From: JAXHUH01 sp034211175
GTDB lineage: Bacteria > Actinomycetota > Acidimicrobiia > Acidimicrobiales > CAIXPF01
Assembly: GCA_034211175.1 (NCBI GenBank)
Contig: JAXHUH010000140.1
Location: 1 to 29,219 of the forward strand
DNA: 29,219 nucleotides
Direction of reading: 5' to 3'
Part shown: one piece after another, positions 7,624 to 15,666 of the stretch
Position numbering within the stretch: the stretch's first letter is position 1
Layout: each line of letters begins with the position of its first letter
Translations under genes and position numbers: made by a program
Notes under the pieces: model-generated
Database searches by the model: none
The model's input: the letters and a program-made list of their open reading frames with translations, nothing else
What the model was told of the DNA's origin: nothing

Positions 7624-8531
7624 ACTCGTTCGACCCTCCGCGTTCCGAACAGGCCCGACGGCCGCACCATCAGGACGATGAGGATGGCGACGAACGCCAC
7701 CGCGAGGGACAGGTCCCCGCTCAGCCAGTCGAGACCGGGGATGTCCTGGGCGTAGCCCACGAGCAGGCTCTGCACGAGCCCGATGATGAGGCCACCGATC
7801 ACGGCACCGCCGAGGCTGTCGAGCCCTCCGAGCGCCGCCGCGGTCAACGAGAAGATCAGGAGGCTCTGCATCATGTTCGGCTCGACGAAGATGCGTCGGG
7901 CGACGAGCGCTCCGCCGAGCGTGCCCATGGCCGCGGCCAGCGCCCAACCGAACTGCAGGGTCCGGCCGGTGCGGATGCCGGCCAGGCGGGCCGACTCCAC
8001 GTTCGACGAGACCGCCCGGAAGGCGAGCCCGACCTTCGTCTTGTTCAACAGGACGTAGAGCACGAGCAGGATGGCGCCGAGCGACACCCAGATGCCGACC
8101 GCCTCGTAGAACAGCCGCGCCCCGCCGATGCTGACGTAGTCGTCGAAGTCGGCCGGGAACGGGCTCGGGAAGTTGCGCGGGTCGTAGCGCCAGATCTCCC
8201 CCGCCACCGCGTTGATGACGAGGAACAACCCGAGCGTGATGATCACCACCGGGAGGTGGTCGTCGGGGTCGAAGGGCCGGATGAGGACCCGCTCGACGCC
8301 GGCGGCGAGCACCGCGCTGATGATCATGGCGATGATGATGGCGATGAACACCGGGAGGCCCTGCTCCACGGCGAACACGTAGGCGAAGAAGGTGCCGAGC
8401 ATCGCCATCTCGCCCTGGGCGAAGTTGATCAGCGTCGTCGCCTTGAAGATGAGGACGAGCGCGAGCGCCACGACGGCGTAGATGGAGCCGAGCGTGAGCC
8501 CGTCGAAGAGCCGGCTCAGGAACAGTTCCAC
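7620..8531 (-). CDS. livH: Branched-chain amino acid ABC transporter permease LivH (first copy)
   Basis: A complete 303-residue LivH permease. It has the N-terminal amphipathic start MELFLSRLFDGLTLGSIYAV, the signature TTLINFAQGEMAMLGTFFAYV, the ATPase-contact loop KTKVGLAFRAVSSN, ALGGLDSLGGAVIGG and the C-terminal VRPSGLFGTRRVERV. Eight or so hydrophobic segments are visible. The start is GTG at 8531, 39 bp after the livF frame ends, and the stop overlaps livM1. It is intact, unlike both its partner permease livM1 and the ATPase livF. It is clearly a different gene from livH2, with many substitutions throughout. Confidence 0.93.
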   Translation of the reverse strand: MELFLSRLFDGLTLGSIYAVVALALVLIFKATTLINFAQGEMAMLGTFFAYVFAVEQGLPVFIAIIIAMIISAVLAAGVERVLIRPFDPDDHLPVVIITLGLFLVINAVAGEIWRYDPRNFPSPFPADFDDYVSIGGARLFYEAVGIWVSLGAILLVLYVLLNKTKVGLAFRAVSSNVESARLAGIRTGRTLQFGWALAAAMGTLGGALVARRIFVEPNMMQSLLIFSLTAAALGGLDSLGGAVIGGLIIGLVQSLLVGYAQDIPGLDWLSGDLSLAVAFVAILIVLMVRPSGLFGTRRVERV

Positions 8532-8570
8532 GCGACCATCTCCCCCTCGATGTGATGGATGAACTGCAGG

Positions 8571-9296
8571 TCAGGCACCGAGATACGCCTCCCGGACCGC
8601 CGGGTCGTCGCGCAGCTCCTGGGCGGAGCCGTTCAGCACGATGCGCCCGGCCTCGAGCACGTAGCCGCGGGACGCGATCTCGAGCGCCAGGTTGGCGTTC
8701 TGCTCGACGACGAGCATCGTCGTGCCCGTGTCGCGGTTCAGCTCGCCGAAGACCCGGAAGAGGTCCTCGATGATCAGCGGCGCCAACCCCAGCGACGGCT
8801 CGTCGAGGAGCAGCAGCTTCGGGTCGGACATGAGCGCCCGGGACACCGCGAGCATCTGCTACTCGCCGCCCGAGAGCGATCCCGCCAGCTGCGAGCGGCG
8901 CTCGGCCAGGCGGGGGAAGAGCTCGAACCACCGGTCGATGTCGGACTGGACGGCCTTGGCGTCCTTGCGGATGTAGGCACCGACCAGCAGGTTGTCGAGG
9001 ACCGAGAGCTCCGGGAACGTCCCGCGCCCCTGGGGGACGTGGGCGACGCCGCGGCGCACGATCTCCGCCGGGTTCTTCCCGAGCATCTCCTGGCCGTCGA
9101 TGACCACCGAGCCGCTGCCGCCGATCATGCCCGACACGGCCCGCAGCGTCGTCGTCTTCCCGGCCCCGTTGGCGCCGAGGACGACGACGATCTCGCCGGC
9201 CCGGACGTCGAAGCTGACGTCACGGAGCACGTCGACCGCGCCGTAGCCGGCGTTCAGGCCCTTCACCTCGAGGATGGGCTCACCGACGGCGGTCAT
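8571..9296 (-). pseudogene. livF: Branched-chain amino acid ABC transporter ATPase LivF, interrupted by an amber codon
   Basis: The 241-codon frame would encode a full LivF: Walker A GANGAGKT (41-48), Q-loop VPQGRGTFPELSV, signature LSGGE, Walker B LLLLDEPSLGLAP and switch region LVVEQNANLAL. Codon 146, just after the signature LSGGE, is TAG (8861-8859) where the family has CAG (LSGGEQQM). One C-to-T change explains it. The frame resumes at once with QMLAVSRALMSD. An ATG two codons after the stop (8855) could allow reinitiation, giving two half-ATPases. TAG is a normal stop elsewhere (for example the DUF559 gene at 22318), so recoding is unlikely. The start overlaps the livG stop (ATGA). Confidence 0.9.
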
Positions 9297-10057
9297 GCGG
9301 CGTGGCTCCCGAGGTAGGCCTCGACCACGTTCGGGTCGTTGCGCACGTTCTCCGGCAGGCCCTCGGCGATCTTGCGGCCGAAGTTCAGCACCACGATGTG
9401 CTCCGAGATGCCCATCACCATCTGCATGTGGTGCTCCACCAGCAGGATGGTGAGGCCGTAGCGGTCGCGCAGCATCCGGATGACCTCACCGAGCTCGTCG
9501 ACCTCGCTGTGGGTGAGGCCGCTCGCCGGCTCGTCGAGCATCAGGAGCTTCGGCTCGCCCACGAGCGCACGGGCGATCTCGATCCGCTTGAGCGTCCCGA
9601 ACGGCAGACCGGCCGCCGGGTGGAAGGCGTGCTGGGCGAGGTCCAGCTCCTGGAGGACGGCATACGCCTTCTCCTCGGTCCGCTTCTCCTCCGCCCGGGT
9701 GCCCAGGCGGAGCGGTGCGGTCAGGAAGTTGGCCCTGGTCCGGGTGTGCAGCCCGACCATCACGTTCTCGAGGACGGTCATGCCCGGCCACAGCGCCAGG
9801 TTCTGGAAGGTGCGGTACACCCCGATGTGGGAGATCCGGTGCGGCGGCAGGGCCAGCAGATCGCGCCCCTCGAACCGCAGCGCACCCTCGGTCGGGTCGT
9901 AGATGCGGCTGACGACGTTGAACAACGTCGTCTTGCCCGCACCGTTCGGCCCGATCAGGGCGCAGATCTGCCCCTCCTCGATCCCGAACGACAGACCGTC
10001 GAGCGCGACGATCCCGCCGAACCGGACCGATACGTCGTCGACTTCTAGCAACGCCAA
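9293..10057 (-). CDS. livG: Branched-chain amino acid ABC transporter ATPase LivG
   Basis: A complete 254-residue ATPase with Walker A GPNGAGKT (36-43) and the LivG-type region YRTFQNLALWPGMTVLENV. The variant signature is LPFGTLKRIEIARAL, a form I recall as common in actinobacterial LivG. Walker B is LLMLDEPASGL, the switch is LLVEHHMQMV and the C-terminus is VVEAYLGSHAA. It should energise the Liv importer as a heterodimer with LivF. The start is TTG at 10057 with GGGGGGA about 9 nt upstream. It is the first gene of the liv transcription unit, behind the promoter and palindrome at 10120-10189. Confidence 0.94.
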   Translation of the reverse strand: MALLEVDDVSVRFGGIVALDGLSFGIEEGQICALIGPNGAGKTTLFNVVSRIYDPTEGALRFEGRDLLALPPHRISHIGVYRTFQNLALWPGMTVLENVMVGLHTRTRANFLTAPLRLGTRAEEKRTEEKAYAVLQELDLAQHAFHPAAGLPFGTLKRIEIARALVGEPKLLMLDEPASGLTHSEVDELGEVIRMLRDRYGLTILLVEHHMQMVMGISEHIVVLNFGRKIAEGLPENVRNDPNVVEAYLGSHAA

Positions 10058-10119
10058 AGAACCGTCCCCCCAACTCGCCCCATCGTGCCCATCACTACCT
10101 CACCGTTCGTTCGGCCACG

Positions 10120-10137
10120 CACGTACTCCAGTACGTG
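10120..10137. promoter_or_regulatory. Palindrome upstream of livG, possible operator
   Basis: CACGTAC (10120-10126) and GTACGTG (10131-10137) form a perfect 7-bp inverted repeat around TCCA. It lies about 20-35 nt downstream of the predicted start of transcription of the liv operon, a position where a bound repressor would block elongation. No regulator gene is adjacent. Confidence 0.5.
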
Positions 10138-10161
10138 TGACCTCCGGCACGTTACACGGCG

Positions 10162-10189
10162 ACAATAGGGGACGCTACACCCGACGCAA
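10162..10189 (-). promoter_or_regulatory. Probable promoter of the liv operon
   Basis: On the minus strand TTGCGT (10189-10184) and TATTGT (10167-10162) are separated by 16 nt. This is one of the better sigma70-like pairs in the window. Transcription would begin near 10155 and give a leader of about 100 nt before the livG TTG start. Confidence 0.5.
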
Positions 10190-10320
10190 GGTCGGGCCAC
10201 ATTGGATCGGCGCCACGGCGGGCCTCGTGGCCGCCCGGGCGCGCGGGCGCGCCGCGCCGGGGAGCGGGCACGGCCCGTCGGGCGATCGGGGCGATGACGC
10301 CGGGGTCGGCGCCGACGCCC

Positions 10321-12171
10321 TCAGCGCGCGTAGAGCTGGTCGATCTCCGCTGCGAAGCGGCTCATGATGCCGCGCCGCTTCAGCTTGGCCGTCGGGGTCA
10401 GCAGGTCGCTGTCGACCGGCCACTCCTCCCCGAGGACGTGGACCTTCTTGACCCGCTCGGCGTTGCTGAACGGCGCCATGACCTCGTCGACGCCGCGCTC
10501 GATCTCGGCGACCACGTCGGGATGGCGGGCGAGCTCGTCGAGGTCGGCGTACTCGATGCCCTGCGACGCGGCCCACCCGGTCGCGGCGTCGGCGTCGAGG
10601 ACGACGAGGCCGGCGACGAACGGCCGGCCGTCACCGACCACGATCGCCTGGCCGACCAGCGGGATCAGCTTCAGCGCCGCCTCCAGGTTCGACGGGCTCA
10701 GGTTCTTGCCGCCCGCCGTGACGATCAGCTCCTTCTTGCGGTCGACGATCCGGTAGTACCCGTCGTCGTCGACCTCGCCGATGTCACCCGAGTGGAACAG
10801 CCCGTCGGGGTCGAGGACCTCGTCCGTCTTCTCGGGCGCGTTCAGGTACCCCGGGAAGACGTTCCCGCCCCGGCAGCAGATCTCGCCGTCGTCGGCGAGC
10901 ACGACCTCGCAGCCGGGGATCGCCGGGCCGACCGAGCCGGCCCTCACCTTGCTGGGCGCCCAGGTCATCGGCCCGCTCGTCTCCGACAGGCCGTAGATCT
11001 CGCTCATCGGCAGGCCGATCGCCCGGAACCACGACATCAGCTCGGCGGCGAGCGGCGCCGCGCCGGAGATGACCGCCTTCGTCTGGTCGAGCCCGAGCAG
11101 CTCCCGCACCTGCGTGAACGCCACCGCGTCGAGGAACTGCCACGTCTCGACCTGCTCGTCGGTGGCCCGGTCCCAGGTCATGGCATCGACGATCGGGATG
11201 GCGGCCTCGACCGCCTCGTCGAAGCGCTGGCGACGCTCCGGGTCCCCGGCGAGCACCGCGTGCACCCCCGAGTAGATCTTCTCGAACACCCGGGGCACGC
11301 CGAAGAGGATCTCGGGCTTCACGGCCGTGGTGTAGGAGGTGATCTGGTCGAGCGCCGGGCACGGGGTGACGTTGAAGCCGACGACGAGCTGGAGGTAGTG
11401 GCTCACCATCCGCTCGGCGATGTGGGCCATCGGCAGGTAGGAGACGAGGCGCATGCCCGCGAGCTCGTCGATGGCGGGCACGCCCTCGGTGAGCGCGATG
11501 CGCAACGACTCGGCCGTCCAGACGACGTTGCGGTGGGTGATCATCACCCCCTTGGACGGGCCGGTCGTGCCCGACGTGTAGATCACCGTGGCCAGGTCGT
11601 CGGGCGACACGAGCTCGGCCGCCGCCGCCAGATCGACCGGCTCGGCCTCGGCCAGCGCCGCCAGGTCGGACACCCCGTTCACCCCGGCGCCGCGGCCCTC
11701 GCCGCCACCGCCCTCGTCGCCGTCGACGACGACCACATGACCCAGCCTGGGGACCTCGCCCTGGGCCTTGGCCATGCGCTCGAACAGCTCGCCGTCCTCG
11801 ACGATCGCCACCTTCGCCCCGCAGTCCTCGACCATGTGGGCGATCTGGGCGGTCGACGACGAGTTGTAGAGCGAGATCGGCGTCGCCCCGCACAGCACGA
11901 CGGCGAGGTCGACGGCGTGGAACTCGACCCGGTTGCGCATCATGAGCACGACCCGGTCGCCGGGCCCGACCCCCAACCCACCGAGGCCGCCGGCGATGCG
12001 GGCGGCGCGGTCGGCGAGCTCGGCGAAGGTCTGGTCCTCGTAGGTGCCGTCGTCGCGCCGATGACGCAACGCCACCGCGTCGCCGTGGGCCTCCAGCGTG
12101 CGGAGGAACGCCCGGGGCACGGTGGAGCCCTCGACGCGCCGGCTGATCTCCTCGTCGGTCCACGTGGTCAT
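10321..12171 (-). CDS. Long-chain fatty acid-CoA ligase (AMP-binding acyl-CoA synthetase)
   Basis: A 616-residue adenylate-forming enzyme. It has the P-loop YTSGTTGPSKGVM (198-210), the lid-proximal EIYGLSETSGPMTW, GDIGEVDDDGYYRIVDRKKE with the ATP-ribose-binding Asp and hinge, and TAGGKNLSPSNLEAALK. The C-terminal lysine motif is TPTAKLKRRGI. The layout and the long middle part (VSHYLQLVVGFNVTPCPALD) match long-chain acyl-CoA synthetases of the FadD15/FAA type, which activate fatty acids to acyl-CoA at the membrane. ATG 12171 was chosen because GGAGG lies 9 nt upstream; a longer in-frame start at 12267 has no such support. Separated by 263 bp from the liv operon, it is probably independent of it. 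Confidence 0.93.
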   Translation of the reverse strand: MTTWTDEEISRRVEGSTVPRAFLRTLEAHGDAVALRHRRDDGTYEDQTFAELADRAARIAGGLGGLGVGPGDRVVLMMRNRVEFHAVDLAVVLCGATPISLYNSSSTAQIAHMVEDCGAKVAIVEDGELFERMAKAQGEVPRLGHVVVVDGDEGGGGEGRGAGVNGVSDLAALAEAEPVDLAAAAELVSPDDLATVIYTSGTTGPSKGVMITHRNVVWTAESLRIALTEGVPAIDELAGMRLVSYLPMAHIAERMVSHYLQLVVGFNVTPCPALDQITSYTTAVKPEILFGVPRVFEKIYSGVHAVLAGDPERRQRFDEAVEAAIPIVDAMTWDRATDEQVETWQFLDAVAFTQVRELLGLDQTKAVISGAAPLAAELMSWFRAIGLPMSEIYGLSETSGPMTWAPSKVRAGSVGPAIPGCEVVLADDGEICCRGGNVFPGYLNAPEKTDEVLDPDGLFHSGDIGEVDDDGYYRIVDRKKELIVTAGGKNLSPSNLEAALKLIPLVGQAIVVGDGRPFVAGLVVLDADAATGWAASQGIEYADLDELARHPDVVAEIERGVDEVMAPFSNAERVKKVHVLGEEWPVDSDLLTPTAKLKRRGIMSRFAAEIDQLYAR

Positions 12172-12403
12172 CGGGCTGTGCCTCCGCGCCGAGTGTCTGT
12201 CCGGTCGGGAACAGTCTTGCACCGCCGCGATCGCTGCCGTGGCGTGTGTCGAGCGGGAGCACCCCACTCGGGCGGACGGTCGGGTGCACCGGGGGGCGCC
12301 GGGGCCACCACGGCGGCCGTATCATCGCGGCGCGACGAGACGCGCCACCCCGGCGACCGTTGGGCCGCCGCGACACCGAGGCCGTGAGGTGACACCCGAG
12401 GCC

Positions 12404-12814
12404 ATGAGCGAGAACGATCCGACGAGCGACACCGACCGGGCCCGCGCCGACGGGGCCGACGCCCCTCGCGGCCGCGGCGACGCCCCGGCCACGTTCCGGC
12501 GGCGGGTCCTCCCGCTGCTCCTCGTCGCCGTCGGGGTCGCCCTCGTCGCGGCCACCGACCTGCCGACGACCAACGTCGTCGTGGCGCTCGGGGCCGCCTA
12601 CCTCTTCCTGCGCATCGGCTTCGCCGTGATCGGCTCGTTCGCCCGACCGGTGCCGGCCCCGCCACCACCCGGCGAGCTGCGCCGGGTGCGCATCGTCTAC
12701 CGCTGCTCGATCTGCGGCACCGAGGTCCGCATGACGGTGGCGAACGACGAGGTGCCCGACCCACCGCGGCACTGCCAGGACGAGATGGAGCTGGTCGCCC
12801 CCATCGACGAGTGA
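12404..12814 (+). CDS. Small membrane protein with a C-terminal zinc-ribbon-like motif
   Basis: A 136-residue protein. A polar, Asp/Arg/Gly-rich N-terminus (1-35) is followed by two adjacent hydrophobic segments (VLPLLLVAVGVALVAATDLP and VVVALGAAYLFLRIGFAVIG). The soluble tail contains YRCSICGTEVRMTV and PPRHCQDEMELV: a Cys-x2-Cys pair and, about 20 residues on, His-Cys, which could hold one metal ion. ATG 12404 is preferred, with CGAGG just upstream; a GTG 15 nt earlier is possible. Similar short proteins occur beside acyl-CoA synthetases in actinobacteria as far as I recall, but no function is known to me. Divergent from the ligase gene, convergent with crgA. Confidence 0.7.
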   Translation: MSENDPTSDTDRARADGADAPRGRGDAPATFRRRVLPLLLVAVGVALVAATDLPTTNVVVALGAAYLFLRIGFAVIGSFARPVPAPPPPGELRRVRIVYRCSICGTEVRMTVANDEVPDPPRHCQDEMELVAPIDE

Positions 12815-12928
12815 GGCGACCGTCGGCCCGGGCCGACGCCGCCGACGAACGGCCATCGCCGGTGAAGATGCTGGTCAGAGCCCTCATCGCCGACACAGAA
12901 CACCGTGCGTGTCGAACAGCTCACAAGG

Positions 12929-12949
12929 TTATCCACAGCGTGTGGAACA
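12929..12949. promoter_or_regulatory. Perfect DnaA-box sequence within a short palindrome
   Basis: TTATCCACA at 12929-12937 is identical to the bacterial DnaA-box consensus. TGTGGAACA at 12941-12949 faces it (7 of 9 match to the reverse box), giving TCCACA-GCG-TGTGGA. It sits in a comparatively AT-richer patch between convergent genes. One box does not make an origin; dnaA and dnaN are not in the window. Confidence 0.45.
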
Positions 12950-12979
12950 CATTGGGGAAGATCACACCGATGTAACTCA

Positions 12980-13017
12980 GCCGTCACCCCTCGGTCATCT
13001 AGGTATCAGGTGACGGC
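12980..13017. terminator. Inverted repeat between convergent genes, possible two-way terminator
   Basis: GCCGTCACC (12980-12988) pairs perfectly with GGTGACGGC (13009-13017) around a 20-nt loop. It lies between the stop codons of the small membrane protein and crgA, where a terminator serving both strands is expected. There is no U-tract and the loop is long. Confidence 0.4.
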
Positions 13018-13091
13018 GGTCACGAGGGGCACGTTCACCTCGACCTCACCCGGACCATGGGGAGAACGGTGCTCGACCTGGGGAGAAGCCC

Positions 13092-13403
13092 TCAGCGGAA
13101 CTGCGTGGCGGTGATGATCCCACCGAGGATCAGGCCGAGACCGCCGACCAGCCACCACGTGTCGGGCGAGCCCGGGAGCACGCCGAGGTAGTTCAGCAGG
13201 ATCACCAGCCCGCCCACACCGAGCAGCGTGAACATGAGGACCGGCACCCACATGGGGCTCGGGCCCATCTTCGCCAGGTTCTGCGGCACCGTGTGCGGCG
13301 TCGGCGACGAGGCCGTCACCTGGGGCTGGGTGCCCTTGGGCGTCACCCGCCCGCCCTCTCGCCGTGGACCGCCGGGAACCTTGCGCTTCGTGGGCTTCGC
13401 CAT
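13092..13403 (-). CDS. crgA: Cell division protein CrgA
   Basis: A 103-residue protein. A basic, Pro-rich cytoplasmic N-terminus is followed by two transmembrane helices, the first opening with PSPMWVPVLMFTLLGVGGL and NYLGVLPG, the second in WWLVGGLGLILGGIITATQF. This is the CrgA pattern. CrgA is an actinobacterial septum protein that in mycobacteria binds FtsZ, FtsI and CwsA and helps place the peptidoglycan machinery. ATG 13403 is preferred over the GTG at 13412 because the hexamer TATCGT lies exactly 7 nt upstream, as expected for leaderless initiation. It is the last gene of the kinase/cell-wall cluster. Confidence 0.93.
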   Translation of the reverse strand: MAKPTKRKVPGGPRREGGRVTPKGTQPQVTASSPTPHTVPQNLAKMGPSPMWVPVLMFTLLGVGGLVILLNYLGVLPGSPDTWWLVGGLGLILGGIITATQFR

Positions 13404-13410
13404 GTGGGCC

Positions 13411-13416
13411 ACGATA
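13411..13416 (-). promoter_or_regulatory. -10 element for leaderless crgA transcript
   Basis: TATCGT reads 13416-13411 on the minus strand and is followed by 7 nt and then the crgA ATG. Transcription would begin at or within a base of the start codon. No convincing -35 is visible. Confidence 0.4.
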
Positions 13417-13471
13417 CCGGTGGTCAGGAACCCCTCAGGATCACCACCGGAAGACGGGTCGACCGACGCCG

Positions 13472-15550
13472 TCAGTTGTCGCCGTCGTTGTTGTCGCCGC
13501 CGCCGTCGTTGCCGCCCCCGTTGTTGCCGCCGCCGTCGTTGCCACCACCGTTGTTGTTCTGCTGGGTGGTCGTGGTGGTGGGCGCCAGCGACGGGTCCTC
13601 CTCGCCGACGACGATCGTCACGTTCGAGAACTCCTCGAGCTCGGTGCCGGCGCCCGGGTCCTGGCGCACCACGAAGCCGATGTCCGGGTGCCCCGGCGGG
13701 CGGCCCTCGGTGACCACGTTCGGGTTGAAGTTCGCCTCCTGGAGGCGGGCGACCGCGGCCTGCTCGGTCAGCGCGACGACCTGGGGCACCGGGCTCGACG
13801 GGACACCCGAGGAGATGAACAGCGTCACCGAGCTCTCCGGCGGCACCTCGGCGCCGGCCTCCGGGTCGGTGCGGATGACCCGGCCCTCGTCGATGTCCGG
13901 GCTCGGCTCCCGCTCGAGGCCGATGCGCAGGTCGAGGTCCTGGAGCTGGGCGATCGCCGCCTCCTCCTCGAGGTCACGCAGGTCGGGGACCTCGACGGCA
14001 TCCGCGCCCGTCGAGACCACGATCTCGACCGTCGAGCTCAGCGACGCCTCCTGGTTGGGCCCCGGCTCCTGGCTGATGACGAAGTTGGCCTCGACCTCGT
14101 CGTCCGCCTCCAACGTGATGTTGAACTGGAAGCCGGCGTCCTCCACCGCTCGCTCGGCCGCCTCCCGCTCGAGGCCGGTCAGGTCGGGGACGGTGCCCGT
14201 CTCGGGGCTGACGAGGACGTCGATCGTGACCGTGTCGCCCTCCTCGGCCTCCGCGTCCTGCGCCGGGTTCTGCGCGAACACCTGGCCCTCGGCCACCGTC
14301 GGCGCGTCGGCGGGCAGCTCGGTCGCCTCGTTGACCTCGACCTCGAGGCCGACGCTGGTCAGCTCGGTCGTCGCCTCCTCCTGGGTGAGGCCGACGACGC
14401 GGGGCACGGTGATCACCTCTGCCTCGGCGCTCTCGCCGAGCTCGAGCGACTGTGCGAACTGCCACAGCAGCACGGCGAGCGCCGCGAGCAGGAGCACCAG
14501 GACGACCACGAACAGGCCGCCACGGCGGGGGGCCTCGTACTCGACGGGTGCGTTGTAGACGGGCGCCACGCTGGTGTCGCCGCTGTTCCAACCACCGCCG
14601 CCGCGGCCCGCGGGCACCGCCATGGCGGTCGTCGCGTCGACCGCAGGGGTCGCCGTCGTCGCCGGCGCCGAGCTCTCCGGCTGGACCGGCATGACCGGCT
14701 CGGCGTCGACCGGCTGGCCCGAGCGGTAGCGGCGCAGATCGCCCCGGAGGTCCTCCGCGGAGGCGTACCGGTTGGCCGGGTTCTTGGCCAGGAGCTTCAG
14801 ACAGATCGCCTCGACCTGCGGGGGCACGCCCGGGTTGATGGCCCGCGGCGAGACCGGCGACTCCTGCACGTGCTTGTAGGCGATCGACACCGGCGTCTCG
14901 CCCTGGAACGGCGGGCGGCCGACCAGCATCTCGTAGAGGACGACGCCGAGCGAGTAGAGGTCGCTGCGCGGGTCGACGGCCTTGCCCTGGGCCTGCTCCG
15001 GCGAGAAGTAGGTCGCCGTGCCCATGACCGACCCCGTCTGGGTCAGGTCGTCCGAGTTCGTCGCCCCCAGCGCCCGGGCGATGCCGAAGTCGGTCACCTT
15101 CACCTGACCGGTCGGCGTGATCAGGATGTTGCCCGGCTTCACGTCGCGGTGGACGACGCCGTTGCGGTGGGCGAAGTACAGCGCGCCGGCCACGTCGGTG
15201 GCGATGTCGGCCGCCCGGTCCGGGTGGAGCGTGCCCTCGGCCCGGAGGATGTCCGCCAGGCTGCGACCGTTCACGTACTCCATCACGATGAAGTACGTGC
15301 CCTCGTGGCTGCCCCGGTCGAGGACCGCCACGATGTTCGGGTGGTTCAGGTTGGCCGCCGACTGCGCCTCGCGCCGGAACCGCTCGACGAACGCCGGGTC
15401 GGTCGCGAACTCGGGGAACAGCACCTTCACCGCGACGGGGCGGTCGAGCAGCTGGTCGCGCGCGAGGAACACCTCGGCCATACCGCCACGGGCGATGCGG
15501 CTGTGCAGCTCGTAGCGTCCGTTCAGGACAACCGGCTCATGGTCGGACAT
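13472..15550 (-). CDS. pknB: Ser/Thr protein kinase PknB with four PASTA domains
   Basis: A 692-residue transmembrane kinase. The kinase domain (about 12-270) shows the Gly loop IARGGMAEVF, catalytic Lys42, HRDVKPGN (Asp136), DFG (Asp154) and an activation loop with adjacent Thr residues (DLTQTGSVMGT). A Pro/Ala linker leads to one helix (345-364). Outside the cell are four PASTA repeats, starting near VPRVVGL, VPDLTGL, VPDLRDL and VPQVVAL, which in homologues bind muropeptides or lipid II. The end is a Thr run followed by about 28 residues of Asn/Gly/Asp repeats. ATG 15550 (MSDHEPVV) is chosen over GTG 15562; TACAGT at 15566-15561 may be its -10. In the family this kinase phosphorylates division and wall-synthesis proteins and is reversed by PstP. 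Confidence 0.96.
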   Translation of the reverse strand: MSDHEPVVLNGRYELHSRIARGGMAEVFLARDQLLDRPVAVKVLFPEFATDPAFVERFRREAQSAANLNHPNIVAVLDRGSHEGTYFIVMEYVNGRSLADILRAEGTLHPDRAADIATDVAGALYFAHRNGVVHRDVKPGNILITPTGQVKVTDFGIARALGATNSDDLTQTGSVMGTATYFSPEQAQGKAVDPRSDLYSLGVVLYEMLVGRPPFQGETPVSIAYKHVQESPVSPRAINPGVPPQVEAICLKLLAKNPANRYASAEDLRGDLRRYRSGQPVDAEPVMPVQPESSAPATTATPAVDATTAMAVPAGRGGGGWNSGDTSVAPVYNAPVEYEAPRRGGLFVVVLVLLLAALAVLLWQFAQSLELGESAEAEVITVPRVVGLTQEEATTELTSVGLEVEVNEATELPADAPTVAEGQVFAQNPAQDAEAEEGDTVTIDVLVSPETGTVPDLTGLEREAAERAVEDAGFQFNITLEADDEVEANFVISQEPGPNQEASLSSTVEIVVSTGADAVEVPDLRDLEEEAAIAQLQDLDLRIGLEREPSPDIDEGRVIRTDPEAGAEVPPESSVTLFISSGVPSSPVPQVVALTEQAAVARLQEANFNPNVVTEGRPPGHPDIGFVVRQDPGAGTELEEFSNVTIVVGEEDPSLAPTTTTTQQNNNGGGNDGGGNNGGGNDGGGDNNDGDN

Positions 15551-15666
15551 GGCGGGCCTCACTGTAGCTGTCGGTCCGTCGCCGCCGATTTCACCCCGGG
15601 ACGGTTCCCCGTACGGAGATCGCTCCTGGTCAGAGCGTCGTCACCCACGGTGCTCACCCACCAGGG

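Noticed and set aside
8571..8855. Independent 94-residue ATPase gene
   Set aside because: It is the C-terminal half of LivF in the same frame as the N-terminal half, separated only by one TAG codon.
12815..13091. Replication origin
   Set aside because: Only one perfect DnaA box and one poor match, no AT-rich unwinding region, and no dnaA, dnaN or gyr genes in the window.
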